Shown piece after piece: positions 8,495 to 17,745 of a stretch of 64,000 nt of DNA (its first letter is position 1; each line of letters opens with the position of its first letter). The notes under the pieces were generated by a model. It was not told the origin of the DNA, did no database searches, and was given only the letters and a program-made list of their open reading frames with translations. The translations under genes were made by a program, and so were the position numbers. The stretch is from Eubacteriales bacterium (lineage in GTDB: Bacteria; Bacillota; Clostridia; Oscillospirales; Oscillospiraceae), in the NCBI GenBank assembly GCA_030529725.1, contig JAUMWI010000001.1, forward strand, positions 1 to 64,000, in the 5' to 3' direction.

Positions 8495-8705
8495 GGATAA
8501 GATCGCACGCCTGGAACAGATCGTAGGAGCACTGGAAAAGGGTGATGCACAGCTCGCGGAGTCGCTCAAGCTCTTTGAAGAGGGGACGAAGCTTGTGGGC
8601 GAGTGCGGAAAAATGCTCGATGAAGCGGAGCAAAAGGTTGTGAAGCTTGCAAAAGGTGCGGATGGGGCACCTGTGGAAAGCGATTTTATGGCAGAGGAAG
8701 CATGA
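8478..8705 (+). CDS. xseB: Exodeoxyribonuclease VII small subunit
   Basis: A 75-aa two-helix protein that binds the XseA coiled coil. It has the family pattern FEDKIARLEQIVGALEKGD followed by LAESLKLFEEGTKL. The ATG at 8478 lies inside xseA, consistent with coupled synthesis of the two subunits; a longer in-frame reading from 8409 is shadow. It overlaps ispA by 4 nt. Confidence 0.93.
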   Translation: MEKTFEDKIARLEQIVGALEKGDAQLAESLKLFEEGTKLVGECGKMLDEAEQKVVKLAKGADGAPVESDFMAEEA

Positions 8706-9586
8706 TGGACAAAAAACAGTTTCAGAAGCAATACGAAGCATACCGTACTGCCGTAGAGGACTTCCTGAGCAAGCTTTTTCTCGGAGATACACCGGGCTGT
8801 GAGAGACTCTACGACTCCATGCGGTATAGCCTGCTCTCCGGTGGGAAGCGCCTGCGCCCTGTGCTGACGCTGGAATTTGCGCGGCTTTGCGGCATGGAGG
8901 ACTGGCACTGCGCGCTGCCCTTTGCCTGTGCGGTGGAGATGGTGCATACCTATTCGCTGATCCATGATGATTTGCCGTGCATGGACGATGATGCTCTGCG
9001 CCGCGGAAAACCCACCAATCACATCGTTTTCGGTGAAACGATGGCGACGCTTGCGGGGGATGCTCTGCAGCCGGAAGCGTATCGCGTGCTGCTTTCTGCC
9101 GATCTTCCTTCTGATCGCCTTGCTGCGGGGGTAGAAGTATTGGCGCTTGCCAGCGGTGCGATGGGTATGGTTGCCGGTCAGGTGCTTGACTTGTCCGATG
9201 GGACGAAAGCGGAAGACGAACTCGCGCTGCTGCACACGCTGAAAACCGGCTGTATGTTTATGGGTGCAGCCGAGCTTGGCTGTGTCGCAGCAGGGGGTAC
9301 ACAGGAATTACGTGACGCTGCGCGGCTGTACGCAATGAATCTCGGTATGGCATTCCAGATCCGCGATGATATGCTCGATGTCACAGGAGACGAAGCGGTT
9401 TTCGGGAAACCTATCGGCTCGGATAAGGACGAGGGAAAAACCACCTATGTTGACTTGCTTGGATTATCCGGCTGTGAAAAGCGCATAGAACGCTGCACAG
9501 AAGGAGCAGTTGAAGCTCTTTCCAGCCTGGAGGGGACAGAGTTTCTCATTGAGCTGGTACAACAGCTTGCCAAGCGTGAAAAGTAA
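8702..9586 (+). CDS. ispA: Farnesyl diphosphate synthase (short-chain prenyl synthase)
   Basis: A 294-aa enzyme that condenses isopentenyl and allylic diphosphates to farnesyl diphosphate, the precursor of undecaprenyl phosphate and quinones. Both aspartate-rich metal-binding motifs are intact: DDLPCMDDD near residues 89-97 and RDDMLD near 219-224. GGKRLRP lies near the N-terminus. The start overlaps xseB (ATGATG, either codon possible). In the clostridial/bacillar order xseA-xseB-ispA-dxs it is the gene that precedes OLE RNA, as here. A terminator follows. Confidence 0.93.
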   Translation: MMDKKQFQKQYEAYRTAVEDFLSKLFLGDTPGCERLYDSMRYSLLSGGKRLRPVLTLEFARLCGMEDWHCALPFACAVEMVHTYSLIHDDLPCMDDDALRRGKPTNHIVFGETMATLAGDALQPEAYRVLLSADLPSDRLAAGVEVLALASGAMGMVAGQVLDLSDGTKAEDELALLHTLKTGCMFMGAAELGCVAAGGTQELRDAARLYAMNLGMAFQIRDDMLDVTGDEAVFGKPIGSDKDEGKTTYVDLLGLSGCEKRIERCTEGAVEALSSLEGTEFLIELVQQLAKREK

Positions 9587-9597
9587 ATGCAATCAGA

Positions 9598-9641
9598 AAA
9601 AAGTCTCCGCATTTCCATGGAAAGAAACGCGGGGACTTTTT
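9598..9641 (+). terminator. Terminator of the asp23-ispA operon
   Basis: Arms AAAAAGTCTCCGC (9598-9610) and GCGGGGACTTTTT (9629-9641) form a strong hairpin with a T tail, directly after ispA. It implies the RNA gene downstream is not simply read through from ispA. Confidence 0.85.
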
Positions 9642-9703
9642 GTAATGTAACGATTTTTTTAAAAAATTAACAGAAAGTACATATGAATATTCGAGTGAAT
9701 ATC

Positions 9704-9732
9704 TTGCATATGATTAAAAGATATGGTATCAT
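9704..9732 (+). promoter_or_regulatory. Dedicated sigma-A promoter for OLE RNA
   Basis: TTGCAT (9704-9709), exactly 17 nt spacer, TATCAT (9727-9732). Predicted transcription start is near 9739, about 100 nt downstream of the ispA terminator and right at the beginning of the structured RNA. Confidence 0.7.
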
Positions 9733-9739
9733 GACGTAT

Positions 9740-10393
9740 GCTAAACAGCGACGCAGTATCCTAGTCAGATCTGCCATCTCCTAAGAAGGGCCTAAAAATC
9801 CTTTAAAGGGCACAACTGTGAAGCCTTTGGTGCCTGCTGCTTACGCCCAGTTTGGGGTGGGTGCTGAAGGGAGGCAAAGCGTATAGCTGCGCCTGCGGAC
9901 TCCGGGCGTCCCCTAATGGCATGGGGGAGCCGACCCTGTTTCTGCGGAGACTCGTTTGCGTGCCGGGCGTACTCCCGTGAGGGTAAGCGACCTTGGTACG
10001 GAACGGGATATGAACCTGTATTGCGGTGCTAAGCGGCCATTGCGCCGTGAACGCTGTGTACAGAGTAGCCTGCCTTGCGTGGCTATGGCGGATAGGAGAA
10101 CAACGCACAAACCCTCCGGAAGGGCAAGGTGCGATCGCTCCTTGAAACCATGACTGCAAAAGAGGCTAAGAGATGGTTTGACTGCGGTGGAAATCACCTA
10201 GGCTGTCGAAAAGGACGGGAAAAGGGTTACAGTGCGGACTGAGTGGCAATCGGGTACCGTGTATGGTGACAATACGGTATGGCGTTTAAGGGGGAACCGC
10301 CTGATCGGCAACGAGAGGTACGCCGTGGGGAAAGCCAACCCGACCTATGCCGCAGGATTACCTTTTCCGGTTGTCGCTGCTTTAGCGGATTGT
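9740..10393 (+). ncRNA. ole: OLE RNA (ornate, large, extremophilic)
   Basis: A stretch of about 650 nt with no credible reading frame but many local stems, for example TCCCC with GGGGA (9909-9928), CCCT with AGGG (10112-10124) and TACCGT with ACGGTA (10255-10279). It lies between ispA and a gene I recognise as oapA, followed by dxs, tlyA, argR and recN. That is the same order as around OLE in Bacillus halodurans, and OLE is normally about 600 nt directly upstream of oapA. In studied species OLE forms a ribonucleoprotein at the membrane linked to energy, cold, alcohol and magnesium stress tolerance. Ends are approximate: the 5' end is from the promoter, the 3' end from the oapA ribosome site. 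A short antisense frame here is shadow. Confidence 0.87.
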
Positions 10394-10414
10394 AATGAAT
10401 GGGAGAACACGGAA

Positions 10415-10978
10415 TTGAAACATAAGAACGGTCAGAAACAGAAGAAGGGAGAAAAAGGACAGAGTCACTTGCGATGGGTGATTCGTATTTTTTTGCTCTC
10501 GGTTTCCCTTTCTGCTGTTTTGAGCCTTTGCTCCGGTGCAGCGCTCAACGGTGCCGGATTTGTGACCGCAACTTTGATTCTCGTGTTTTTTGTTTTGCTG
10601 GGCATTGTCTTTGATGTGATCGGGGTTGCGGTTACGGCGGCAGATGCAAAGCCGTTTCATTCCATGGCATCGCACCGCGCCAAGGGTGCGGGGCAGGCGA
10701 TCACCCTGATCAAAAATGCGGAAAAGGTTGCCTCGTTCTGCAACGATGTTGTCGGCGATATCTGCGGCATTGTCTCCGGCTCGACGGCAGCTGTCATCGT
10801 CACGCAGCTGCAAGATAGCTTCGGCTTGAGGAGCATCATCGTTTCCACGGCGGTCACGGCGCTGATTTCGGGTCTGACCATCGGCGGAAAGGCGATCGGC
10901 AAGAAGATCGCAATGAAACAAAGCAAAAAAGTTGTATATTTTGTGGCCAAAATGATGGCTGCACTTCACATAGGCTAA
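10415..10978 (+). CDS. oapA: OLE-associated membrane protein OapA
   Basis: A 187-aa protein, the size of known OapA (about 21 kDa). It has a basic N-terminus (KHKNGQKQKKGEKG), two adjacent hydrophobic segments (about residues 27-47 and 50-74) and two further weaker ones toward the C-terminus. The central stretch ADAKPFHSMASHRAKGAGQA and the block FCNDVVGDICGIVSG, with a DxxxD pattern, fit this family. OapA binds OLE RNA and holds it at the membrane. No in-frame ATG exists near the start; TTG at 10415 has GGGAG upstream and is the likely start. The frame stays open upstream to 10232, but that part lies in the RNA. dxs follows after 16 nt. Confidence 0.85.
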   Translation: MKHKNGQKQKKGEKGQSHLRWVIRIFLLSVSLSAVLSLCSGAALNGAGFVTATLILVFFVLLGIVFDVIGVAVTAADAKPFHSMASHRAKGAGQAITLIKNAEKVASFCNDVVGDICGIVSGSTAAVIVTQLQDSFGLRSIIVSTAVTALISGLTIGGKAIGKKIAMKQSKKVVYFVAKMMAALHIG

Positions 10979-10994
10979 AAAGAGGGCAGGCAAA

Positions 10995-12842
10995 TTGATA
11001 CTGGAAAAGATACAAAACCCGAATGACGTGAAAGCGCTCAGCGCGCAGGAGACGGAACAACTGTGCGGTGAGCTACGTCAGTTCCTGCTCGAACAGGTTT
11101 CTCACACCGGAGGACACCTTGCGTCCAATCTGGGCGCGGTGGAGCTGACGGTGGCAATCCACCGTGTGTTTGATACCCATCGAGACCGGCTCGTTTTCGA
11201 TGTCGGGCATCAGTGCTACGTTCATAAGATCCTGACCGGAAGACGAGAGCAGTTTTCCACGCTCCGCAAGGCTGGAGGTATCTCTGGTTTTCCCAAGCCG
11301 CATGAGAGTTTACACGATGCCTTTATTGCCGGTCATGCTTCTAACTCCGTTTCCGTCGCGCTCGGTATGGCAAAGGCACGCACGCTTCTGCATGAGGACT
11401 ATGCAGTCCTTGCGCTGCTGGGTGACGGAGCGCTTTCCGGCGGCCTTGCCTACGAAGGACTGAATAATGCGGGTGCATCGGGTGAGCCGATGATCGTCAT
11501 CCTCAACGATAACGGGATGTCCATCAGCCGCAATGTCGGTGCAATGTCTGCTCATCTGAGTCAGCTGCGCACGAAGCCGGAGTATTATGAATTTAAAAAG
11601 AACTATCGCGATGTCTTGGGACGAACGGCAGTGGGGCGGGCTGTCTATGACTTTAACCACAGGCTCAAGACCGGAGTGAAAAAAGCTGTGTTGCCAAATG
11701 CCACCATGTTTGAGGACATGGGGTTCACTTACCTGGGACCGGTGGACGGCCACAATACAGAGAAACTGGAAAATACCCTTCGATGGGCGAAAGAACTGAA
11801 TTGTCCGGTGCTTGTGCATGTCAATACGGTCAAAGGAAAGGGCTATGGTCCTGCCGAGCGTGAGCCGGGTCTCTATCACGGGGTCGGCGCATTTGACGTG
11901 AATCACGGTGTCGAGAAGAATAAAAAAGAAGATTTTTCAGCCGTTTTTGGTCAGACCCTCTGCGCGCTTGCCTCGGAAGATGAACGGGTATGTGCCATTA
12001 CCGCGGCAATGGCGGACGGAACGGGACTCGGCGGCTTTACTGAGACGTATCCGGAGCGATTCTTTGACGTTGGTATCGCAGAGGGACACGCCTGCGCTAT
12101 GGCAGCAGGTATGGCAAAGCAGGGCCTTATTCCGGTCTTTGCTGTCTATTCTTCGTTCTTACAGCGCGGCTACGATCAGCTCATTCACGATATTGCGCTC
12201 TCGAATCTCCATGTTGTGCTTGCGGTTGACCGTGCAGGCATGGTCGGAGCGGATGGAGAAACGCATCACGGCATCTTTGATGCAACGTTCCTTTCCGATA
12301 TTCCGAATATGACAGTTCTTTGCCCTTCCAACTATGCGGAACTGAGAACCATGCTGCGTCGTGCGGTCTTTGAGATCAACGGCCCTGTTGCGATCCGCTA
12401 TCCGCGCGGCGGCGAGGGTGCCTATCACGATGACAGCGCAGACGGCAATCTTGTCGAGCTTTCCGGCGGCAGTGATATTACCCTGTGCGCCTACGGCATG
12501 ATGATCAACAACATCCTGGGTGCCGCGGAACTTTTATCCGCGCAGGGAATTTCTGCGCGTGTGGTGAAAATCAACTGCATCTCCCCGTTCTATGATCGGG
12601 ACATTCGAAATGTGATCGGAAAGTGCAATGCGCTGCTTGTTGCTGAGGAAGCGACAAGCGTTGGCTGTGTCGGCCAGAGGATTGCAGCGATCCTTGCTGA
12701 AAATCGAATTGCACCGGAAAAGCTGGTACTGTGCAATCTCAATAAGGCGTTCCCGGCGCAGGGGGATGTCGGGGAGCTGCAAAGAGAATTTGGTCTTGAC
12801 GCGGAGAATCTTGCGAAAAAAGCGGCAGAGGTGGTCCGATGA
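10995..12842 (+). CDS. dxs: 1-deoxy-D-xylulose-5-phosphate synthase
   Basis: A 615-aa thiamine-diphosphate enzyme that joins pyruvate and glyceraldehyde 3-phosphate, the entry step of the MEP isoprenoid route. Visible are HLASNLGAVELTVAIH, the diphosphate-binding GDGALSGGLAYEGLNNAG, the pyrimidine-domain FAVYSSFLQRGYDQ and DRAGMVGADGETHHG. The start is TTG at 10995, preceded by GGGCAGG. It overlaps tlyA by 4 nt. Its position right after oapA is the known OLE context. It supplies precursors used by IspA upstream. Confidence 0.95.
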   Translation: MILEKIQNPNDVKALSAQETEQLCGELRQFLLEQVSHTGGHLASNLGAVELTVAIHRVFDTHRDRLVFDVGHQCYVHKILTGRREQFSTLRKAGGISGFPKPHESLHDAFIAGHASNSVSVALGMAKARTLLHEDYAVLALLGDGALSGGLAYEGLNNAGASGEPMIVILNDNGMSISRNVGAMSAHLSQLRTKPEYYEFKKNYRDVLGRTAVGRAVYDFNHRLKTGVKKAVLPNATMFEDMGFTYLGPVDGHNTEKLENTLRWAKELNCPVLVHVNTVKGKGYGPAEREPGLYHGVGAFDVNHGVEKNKKEDFSAVFGQTLCALASEDERVCAITAAMADGTGLGGFTETYPERFFDVGIAEGHACAMAAGMAKQGLIPVFAVYSSFLQRGYDQLIHDIALSNLHVVLAVDRAGMVGADGETHHGIFDATFLSDIPNMTVLCPSNYAELRTMLRRAVFEINGPVAIRYPRGGEGAYHDDSADGNLVELSGGSDITLCAYGMMINNILGAAELLSAQGISARVVKINCISPFYDRDIRNVIGKCNALLVAEEATSVGCVGQRIAAILAENRIAPEKLVLCNLNKAFPAQGDVGELQREFGLDAENLAKKAAEVVR

Positions 12843-13642
12843 GCAATAAAACGAGACTTGACGTGCTTTTGGTGGAGCGCGGTTTACAGGAAACACGCCA
12901 GAAGGCACAGGCAACGATCATGAGCGGCCTTGTCTACGTCAACAATCAAAAGGTGGATAAAGCGGGAACCGCTGTGGCGAATGATGCGGAGATTGAGGTA
13001 CGCGGCAATGCCTTGCGCTATGTCAGCCGAGGCGGACTGAAGCTGGAAAAAGCGATGAACACCTTTGATCTTAAACTGGACGGCTGTCTTTGCGCGGACA
13101 TTGGCGCATCCACCGGCGGCTTTACTGATTGCATGCTTCAAAACGGTGCGGAGAAGGTCTATGCGGTTGATGTCGGCTACGGTCAGCTTGACTGGAAGCT
13201 CCGCAACGATGAACGCGTGGTGTGCATGGAGCGGACGAATGCACGCTATCTTGACCATGAGCAGATTCCCGACGAGCTGGATTTTGCCAGCATTGATGTA
13301 TCTTTTATTTCCTTGAAGCTGATTTTACCGGCGGTGCGCGGCATCCTCAAGCCGGGCGGTCATGTCGCCTGCCTTGTGAAGCCACAGTTTGAAGCCGGAC
13401 GGGAAAAGGTGGGGAAAAAGGGTGTCGTGCGTGATCCTGCCGTCCACCTGGAAGTGCTGGAGCACTTTTTGCAGCATGCAAAGGAAAGCGGCTTTACAGT
13501 GCTTGATATTACTTATTCGCCCATTCGCGGACCCGAGGGAAATATTGAATATCTCGGATACCTGGAAAGCGGAGAATGGGTGGAAAAGGAATTTGATCTC
13601 AAGGCACTGGTGGAGGCTTCTCACTCCGATCTTGGCGAATAA
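12839..13642 (+). CDS. tlyA: TlyA family rRNA 2'-O-methyltransferase / hemolysin-like
   Basis: A 267-aa protein with an N-terminal S4 RNA-binding domain (RLDVLLVERGLQETRQKAQATIMSG, then VYVNNQKVDKAG) and an FtsJ/RrmJ-type SAM domain (CADIGASTGGFTDCMLQNGA; CLVKPQFEAGREKVGKKG). Homologues methylate ribosomal RNA cytidines; the hemolysin name is historical. The ATGA overlap with dxs suggests coupling. Member of the operon running to recN. Confidence 0.9.
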   Translation: MSNKTRLDVLLVERGLQETRQKAQATIMSGLVYVNNQKVDKAGTAVANDAEIEVRGNALRYVSRGGLKLEKAMNTFDLKLDGCLCADIGASTGGFTDCMLQNGAEKVYAVDVGYGQLDWKLRNDERVVCMERTNARYLDHEQIPDELDFASIDVSFISLKLILPAVRGILKPGGHVACLVKPQFEAGREKVGKKGVVRDPAVHLEVLEHFLQHAKESGFTVLDITYSPIRGPEGNIEYLGYLESGEWVEKEFDLKALVEASHSDLGE

Positions 13643-13660
13643 AAAAGTGAGGTGGAAAGG

Positions 13661-14542
13661 ATGCTGAAAAAAGTAATTCTCTGCCCCAATCCTTACCGTG
13701 ACGATGAGTTTCGTGTGGCGAAGGAGGCAAAGCGCGTACTCGATGAGGTCGGCTGCCCGAATGTAGTGTGTGTGCCGTTCCGCAATGATGATAAGCCGGA
13801 GGGCTACGGTCTTGAGATTAAACCTTTGCAGCAGGAGCTGCGCGGCGCGGATCTGATGATCGCCTTTGGCGGTGACGGTACGATCCTGCACCTTTCAAAA
13901 ACTGCCGCACACAAGGACATTCCCGTGCTGGGCGTCAATCTCGGTTCTCTCGGCTTTATGGCGGAACTGGAGAGCAGGGAGCTTTCCCGTCTGAAGGATC
14001 TGTGTGAAGGGAAATACGAGGTAGAGAGCCGGATGATGCTCGATGTAAGTGTGATCCGCGACGGAAGAGTGATTTACTCAAACCTTGCGCTCAATGAGGC
14101 ACTGATCGCACGCGGCAATGTTTCCCGTGTGATCCGACTGGATATTTTTACGGAGGAAGGCAAGCTCGTCTCTGTCGCCGGCGACGGTGTGATCGTGGCA
14201 ACGCCGACCGGATCTACGGCGTATTCGCTCTCCGCCGGAGGACCTGTTGTTGAGCCGACGGCACGCAACTACGTCATTAGCCCCATCTGTGCGCACAGTA
14301 TCCATGCCAATTCCTATGTCCTCTCACCGGAGCGTATGATCACGGTGCAGACGGAAAAGAGCGGTTATAAGCCGGTTCTTCTCTCGGTGGACGGCGGACG
14401 GGCGTTCTCCCTGCGCAACGGAGATGCGGTGGAGATCCGAAAATCCAAATGCGATACCAAGCTTGTCAGACTTTCTAAAAGAAGTTTTTGTGAGATATTG
14501 CAGAAGAAAATGTTAGTGGGAGGATATGACGATGAAAAATGA
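13661..14542 (+). CDS. nadK: NAD kinase
   Basis: A 293-aa enzyme phosphorylating NAD to NADP. The nucleotide-binding GGDGTILHL, then LGFMAELES and the NE/D-containing NLALNEALIARG and TPTGSTAYSLSAGGPVVEP motifs, are all present. I chose the ATG at 13661 with GAGG 8 nt upstream; a GTG at 13652 is in frame but too close to the ribosome site. It overlaps argR by 11 nt. Confidence 0.94.
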   Translation: MLKKVILCPNPYRDDEFRVAKEAKRVLDEVGCPNVVCVPFRNDDKPEGYGLEIKPLQQELRGADLMIAFGGDGTILHLSKTAAHKDIPVLGVNLGSLGFMAELESRELSRLKDLCEGKYEVESRMMLDVSVIRDGRVIYSNLALNEALIARGNVSRVIRLDIFTEEGKLVSVAGDGVIVATPTGSTAYSLSAGGPVVEPTARNYVISPICAHSIHANSYVLSPERMITVQTEKSGYKPVLLSVDGGRAFSLRNGDAVEIRKSKCDTKLVRLSKRSFCEILQKKMLVGGYDDEK

Positions 14543-14984
14543 TCGTCAGGAACGGATCCTTGCGATCATCGCAGAGGAATCCATTGAAACGCAGGAGCAG
14601 TTGATCAACCGCCTGCACGAGAAGGGGATACCCAGCACGCAGGCAACAATCTCCCGGGATATCAAGCAGCTGCACCTTGTGAAGGAGCCTTACGGCGGCG
14701 GCAGATACCGTTATGCGGTATCCGCACAAAAGGCAAAGCTCAATTTTGCAGACCGTCTTCAGGTCATTTTGCGCGAAAGCATTGTCGATGTGGACTGTGC
14801 GCAGGGAATTGTTGTACTGAAAACATTGCCCGGCCTTGCAAATGCGGCAGCGGCTGCATTTGACGGAATGGATATTTCCACCAAAGTCGGCACGTTGGCA
14901 GGTGACGATACTGTGATGATTATTATGCGCAGTAATGAATCTGCCAAGGATCTTTGCCGCGAAATCAGCGCAATGCGCAAGTGA
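14532..14984 (+). CDS. argR: Arginine repressor ArgR/AhrC
   Basis: A 150-aa hexameric arginine-dependent repressor. It has an N-terminal winged helix (RQERILAIIAEESIETQEQL, STQATISRDIKQLHLVK) and a C-terminal arginine-binding oligomerisation domain ending AGDDTVMIIMRSNESAKDLCREI. The ATG at 14532 has GGGAGG 9 nt upstream; the ATG at 14526 is too close. Placement between nadK and recN is standard in Firmicutes and in the OLE cluster. No arginine genes are in this window, so its targets lie elsewhere. Confidence 0.94.
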   Translation: MKNDRQERILAIIAEESIETQEQLINRLHEKGIPSTQATISRDIKQLHLVKEPYGGGRYRYAVSAQKAKLNFADRLQVILRESIVDVDCAQGIVVLKTLPGLANAAAAAFDGMDISTKVGTLAGDDTVMIIMRSNESAKDLCREISAMRK

Positions 14985-14996
14985 GGGGCGGGCAAA

Positions 14997-16682
14997 ATGC
15001 TGCAGCTTCTTCATATTGAGAATATTGCGATCATTGAACGTGCGGACATTTCGTTCGAGCGCGGCTTCAATGCGCTCACCGGTGAGACAGGTGCAGGCAA
15101 GTCCATTGTAATTGACGCACTCGGCGCGGTGCTTGGACAGCGCACATCGCGTGACCTGATTCGCACCGGTGCGGAAAAGGCATTTGTCAGTGCGGTATTT
15201 GATGGCGTACCAGCGAATCTTCCTGCACTCTCCGATTGCGGAATCGCACCGGAGGAGAATGGTACACTTCTTTTGCAGCGCGAAGTGTATGCCGACGGGA
15301 AAAACGTCTGCCGCGTGAACGGAAGACCCATCACAGTTGCGCTGCTGCGCGAGATCGGCGGAAGTCTCCTCAACATCCACGGACAACACGATGGCGCGCA
15401 GCTTTTAGATGAGCAGCAGCACCTTGCGTACCTGGATCGCTTTGGCAGAACGGACGGACAACGGGAGCATTACAGCGCTTTGTTTGCCGCCATGCGGGAA
15501 ACACAAAGAAAAATTGCATCCCTTAAAATGGATGAAGCGGAAAAGGCGCGCTGCGTCGACAGCCTGCACCACCAGATCGAGGAACTGGAGCGGGCGAATC
15601 TGCAGCAGGGCGAGGAAGAAGTGCTTGCCGCACGGCGCAATATTCTGCGGAACGGTGAGAAGTTTATTGCCGCGGTCGAACAGGCGGATGCCTGCTTAAA
15701 CGGCGGCGATGAGACGCTCGGTGCTGTCGCTGCTCTCAAGGAGGCAGCAGATGCACTGCATGGACTGCGCAACCTGGGGGATGAGTTTGATCAGCTCTCC
15801 GACAGATTGGAAGAGCTGCGCTGTGAAGCGTATGACCTTGCCACCATTGTGCGCGATAAAAGGGGAGAATTTGACTTTTCTCCTCAGGAGCTTGACGCGG
15901 TGGAGAGCCGGTGTGATCTGCTATACCGGCTGAAAAAGAAGTATGGCTCGACGGTGGAGGAGATGCTTGATTTCCTGGCGCACTCGAAGGAAGAGCTTGA
16001 CCGCATCGAGTATGCAGACGACCGGATCCTGCAGCTGGAAAAAACGCTTGCAGAGCAGAGGGAAGAAGCTTTCCTTGCGGCTCGGGAGCTGTCTGAGGCT
16101 CGTAAGACTGCTGCAAAAGAACTGGAATCGCGGATTTTGCTGGAGCTGCGCGAACTGGATATGGCAAAGGTTCGCTTTGCGATCACCTTTGAGGAGACGG
16201 AACTGCTGGACGGCGGCATCGACGCAGTACGCTTTTTGATGTCAGCAAATGTCGGAGAAGAACTGAAGCCGATCCATAAAATTGCTTCGGGCGGTGAGCT
16301 TGCCCGTATCATGCTTGCGCTGAAAAATGTGCTTGCTGAGCTGGAAAGCGTGCAGACGATGGTGTTTGATGAAGTGGACACGGGTGTCTCCGGCAGAGCG
16401 GCGCAGCGTGTGGCGGAAAAACTTGCCAAGGTCTCGCGTCGCAAGCAGGTGCTTTGCGTGACGCACCTTCCGCAGCTTGCTGCCATGGCAGATGCGCACC
16501 TTGGCGTTGAGAAAGGTGAGGCGAACGGCAGGACCCTGACGACTGTTACCCGGCTTGACCGTGCTGCCCGCCAGCGTGAGCTTGCGCGTCTGACCGGCGG
16601 CGAGCTACAAAGCGACGCGATGCTCAAGGGAGCGGAAGAACTGCTTTCCGCGGCGGAGGCATTTAGGAAAACCTTGCATTGA
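14997..16682 (+). CDS. recN: DNA repair protein RecN
   Basis: A 561-aa SMC-like ATPase acting early in double-strand break repair. Walker A (GETGAGKSIVIDALGAVLG) lies near the N-terminus, followed by coiled-coil arms, and the C-terminal half carries the ABC signature (KIASGGELARIMLALK) and Walker B (TMVFDEVDTGVSGRAAQ). It is the last gene of the oapA-dxs-recN group, 12 nt after argR. Confidence 0.95.
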   Translation: MLQLLHIENIAIIERADISFERGFNALTGETGAGKSIVIDALGAVLGQRTSRDLIRTGAEKAFVSAVFDGVPANLPALSDCGIAPEENGTLLLQREVYADGKNVCRVNGRPITVALLREIGGSLLNIHGQHDGAQLLDEQQHLAYLDRFGRTDGQREHYSALFAAMRETQRKIASLKMDEAEKARCVDSLHHQIEELERANLQQGEEEVLAARRNILRNGEKFIAAVEQADACLNGGDETLGAVAALKEAADALHGLRNLGDEFDQLSDRLEELRCEAYDLATIVRDKRGEFDFSPQELDAVESRCDLLYRLKKKYGSTVEEMLDFLAHSKEELDRIEYADDRILQLEKTLAEQREEAFLAARELSEARKTAAKELESRILLELRELDMAKVRFAITFEETELLDGGIDAVRFLMSANVGEELKPIHKIASGGELARIMLALKNVLAELESVQTMVFDEVDTGVSGRAAQRVAEKLAKVSRRKQVLCVTHLPQLAAMADAHLGVEKGEANGRTLTTVTRLDRAARQRELARLTGGELQSDAMLKGAEELLSAAEAFRKTLH

Positions 16683-16706
16683 TATTCGCTTTAAAGCAAA
16701 AAAGAG

Positions 16707-16735
16707 TTGCAAAGCCCGTCTCTTTGCATTACAAT
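16707..16735 (+). promoter_or_regulatory. sigma-A promoter of the M28-like gene
   Basis: TTGCAA (16707-16712), 17-nt spacer, TACAAT (16730-16735); the next ATG is 31 nt downstream. Confidence 0.65.
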
Positions 16736-16765
16736 ACCTAAGTATTTGACTTTTGAGAGGTTTCC

Positions 16766-17710
16766 ATGAACGATTTTGCAGCGCGCATCATGCGGGAATT
16801 TCCCGTGCGGCGCAAGACAAAAGAAAAGGAACGTTTCCGCACCTGGCTTGTGTGGGAGCTTAAACAAATGGGGTACGATGCGTTTCTTCAGCACGATACC
16901 TCGGCCCTTTCACTCTCCGGCATTACAGGAAACACGAATGTAGTTGCCGGTGATCCGGAGAAAGCAAAGGTATTTTTCACGGCACACTATGACACCGGCG
17001 TGAGGGAGCTGTTTCCGCCGCTGATCTGCCCGACAAGACCGCTTACCTATGTGCTTTATCAGGTGCTGTCACCGGTTGCCTTACTGGTGGGGAGCTTCCT
17101 GCTTTCCTTTGCCGTTTCTTTTCCGCTGAATATGCCGCGATTGATGCTGCCGCTGTTTCTTCTGTTTATTCTCGCGGCGCTGGTCTACCGCTGGAAAGGC
17201 CCGTCGGAGCAGCAGACGCTTAATGACAATACATCCGGTGTTGTGACGCTGCTGGAAACCGCAAAGGCGATCTCCCCGCGCTATCGCGGCGAGGTTTGCT
17301 TCCTGTTTCTGGATGACGGCGTGAGCGGTATGCGCGGGGCGAAAGGCTTCCGCCGCAAATACCCGTCCTGCAAGGAGAAATCCGTAATCAACATCGATTC
17401 CGTTGCCGAGGGGGACGAAATCCTGATCCTGCCGAGCAAGTATTCCCGATGGAACGATTCGCTGCTCGGTGCCATAACGGAAAGCTTTTCCAATAGCGAA
17501 AAAAAGACCTGCTACCTTAAAACGGACGGTCTTACTTACTACCCTTCGGATAACCGTTCGTTCCGTTATAGCGTTTCCATCTGCGCCACCGGTAAGATCG
17601 CCGGCTTCGGCCGCTGCATCAGACCGCGCAGGACGAAGGAACTGGATGACGAAAACATCGCCATTTTGCGCTGCGGGCTTTCAAAGCTTGCTGCTGCTTA
17701 CCACGGATAA
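16766..17710 (+). CDS. M28-like membrane peptidase, active site altered
   Basis: A 314-aa protein whose sequence follows the M28 aminopeptidase fold: AHYDTG (H74, D76), the bridging-aspartate motif NDNTSGV (D154) and NIDS (D211). Two hydrophobic helices (about 98-118 and 126-142) are inserted between the first and second metal motifs, so the domain is probably membrane-tethered. Two expected residues differ: the usual Glu-Glu motif reads FLDDG (183-184), and the final His ligand position reads SDN. It may therefore be an inactive or retuned peptidase. It has its own promoter and is followed by tyrS. Confidence 0.75.
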   Translation: MNDFAARIMREFPVRRKTKEKERFRTWLVWELKQMGYDAFLQHDTSALSLSGITGNTNVVAGDPEKAKVFFTAHYDTGVRELFPPLICPTRPLTYVLYQVLSPVALLVGSFLLSFAVSFPLNMPRLMLPLFLLFILAALVYRWKGPSEQQTLNDNTSGVVTLLETAKAISPRYRGEVCFLFLDDGVSGMRGAKGFRRKYPSCKEKSVINIDSVAEGDEILILPSKYSRWNDSLLGAITESFSNSEKKTCYLKTDGLTYYPSDNRSFRYSVSICATGKIAGFGRCIRPRRTKELDDENIAILRCGLSKLAAAYHG

Positions 17711-17745
17711 ACTACAACAGAAACATATACAAGGAGATAATCAAT

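Noticed and set aside
9803..10197. Antisense open frames within the OLE region
   Set aside because: No ribosome sites, Pro/Ser/Arg-rich random composition, and the region is structured RNA.
17711..17745. T-box leader before tyrS
   Set aside because: Only 35 nt lie between the genes, too short for a T-box, and no T-box sequence is seen.
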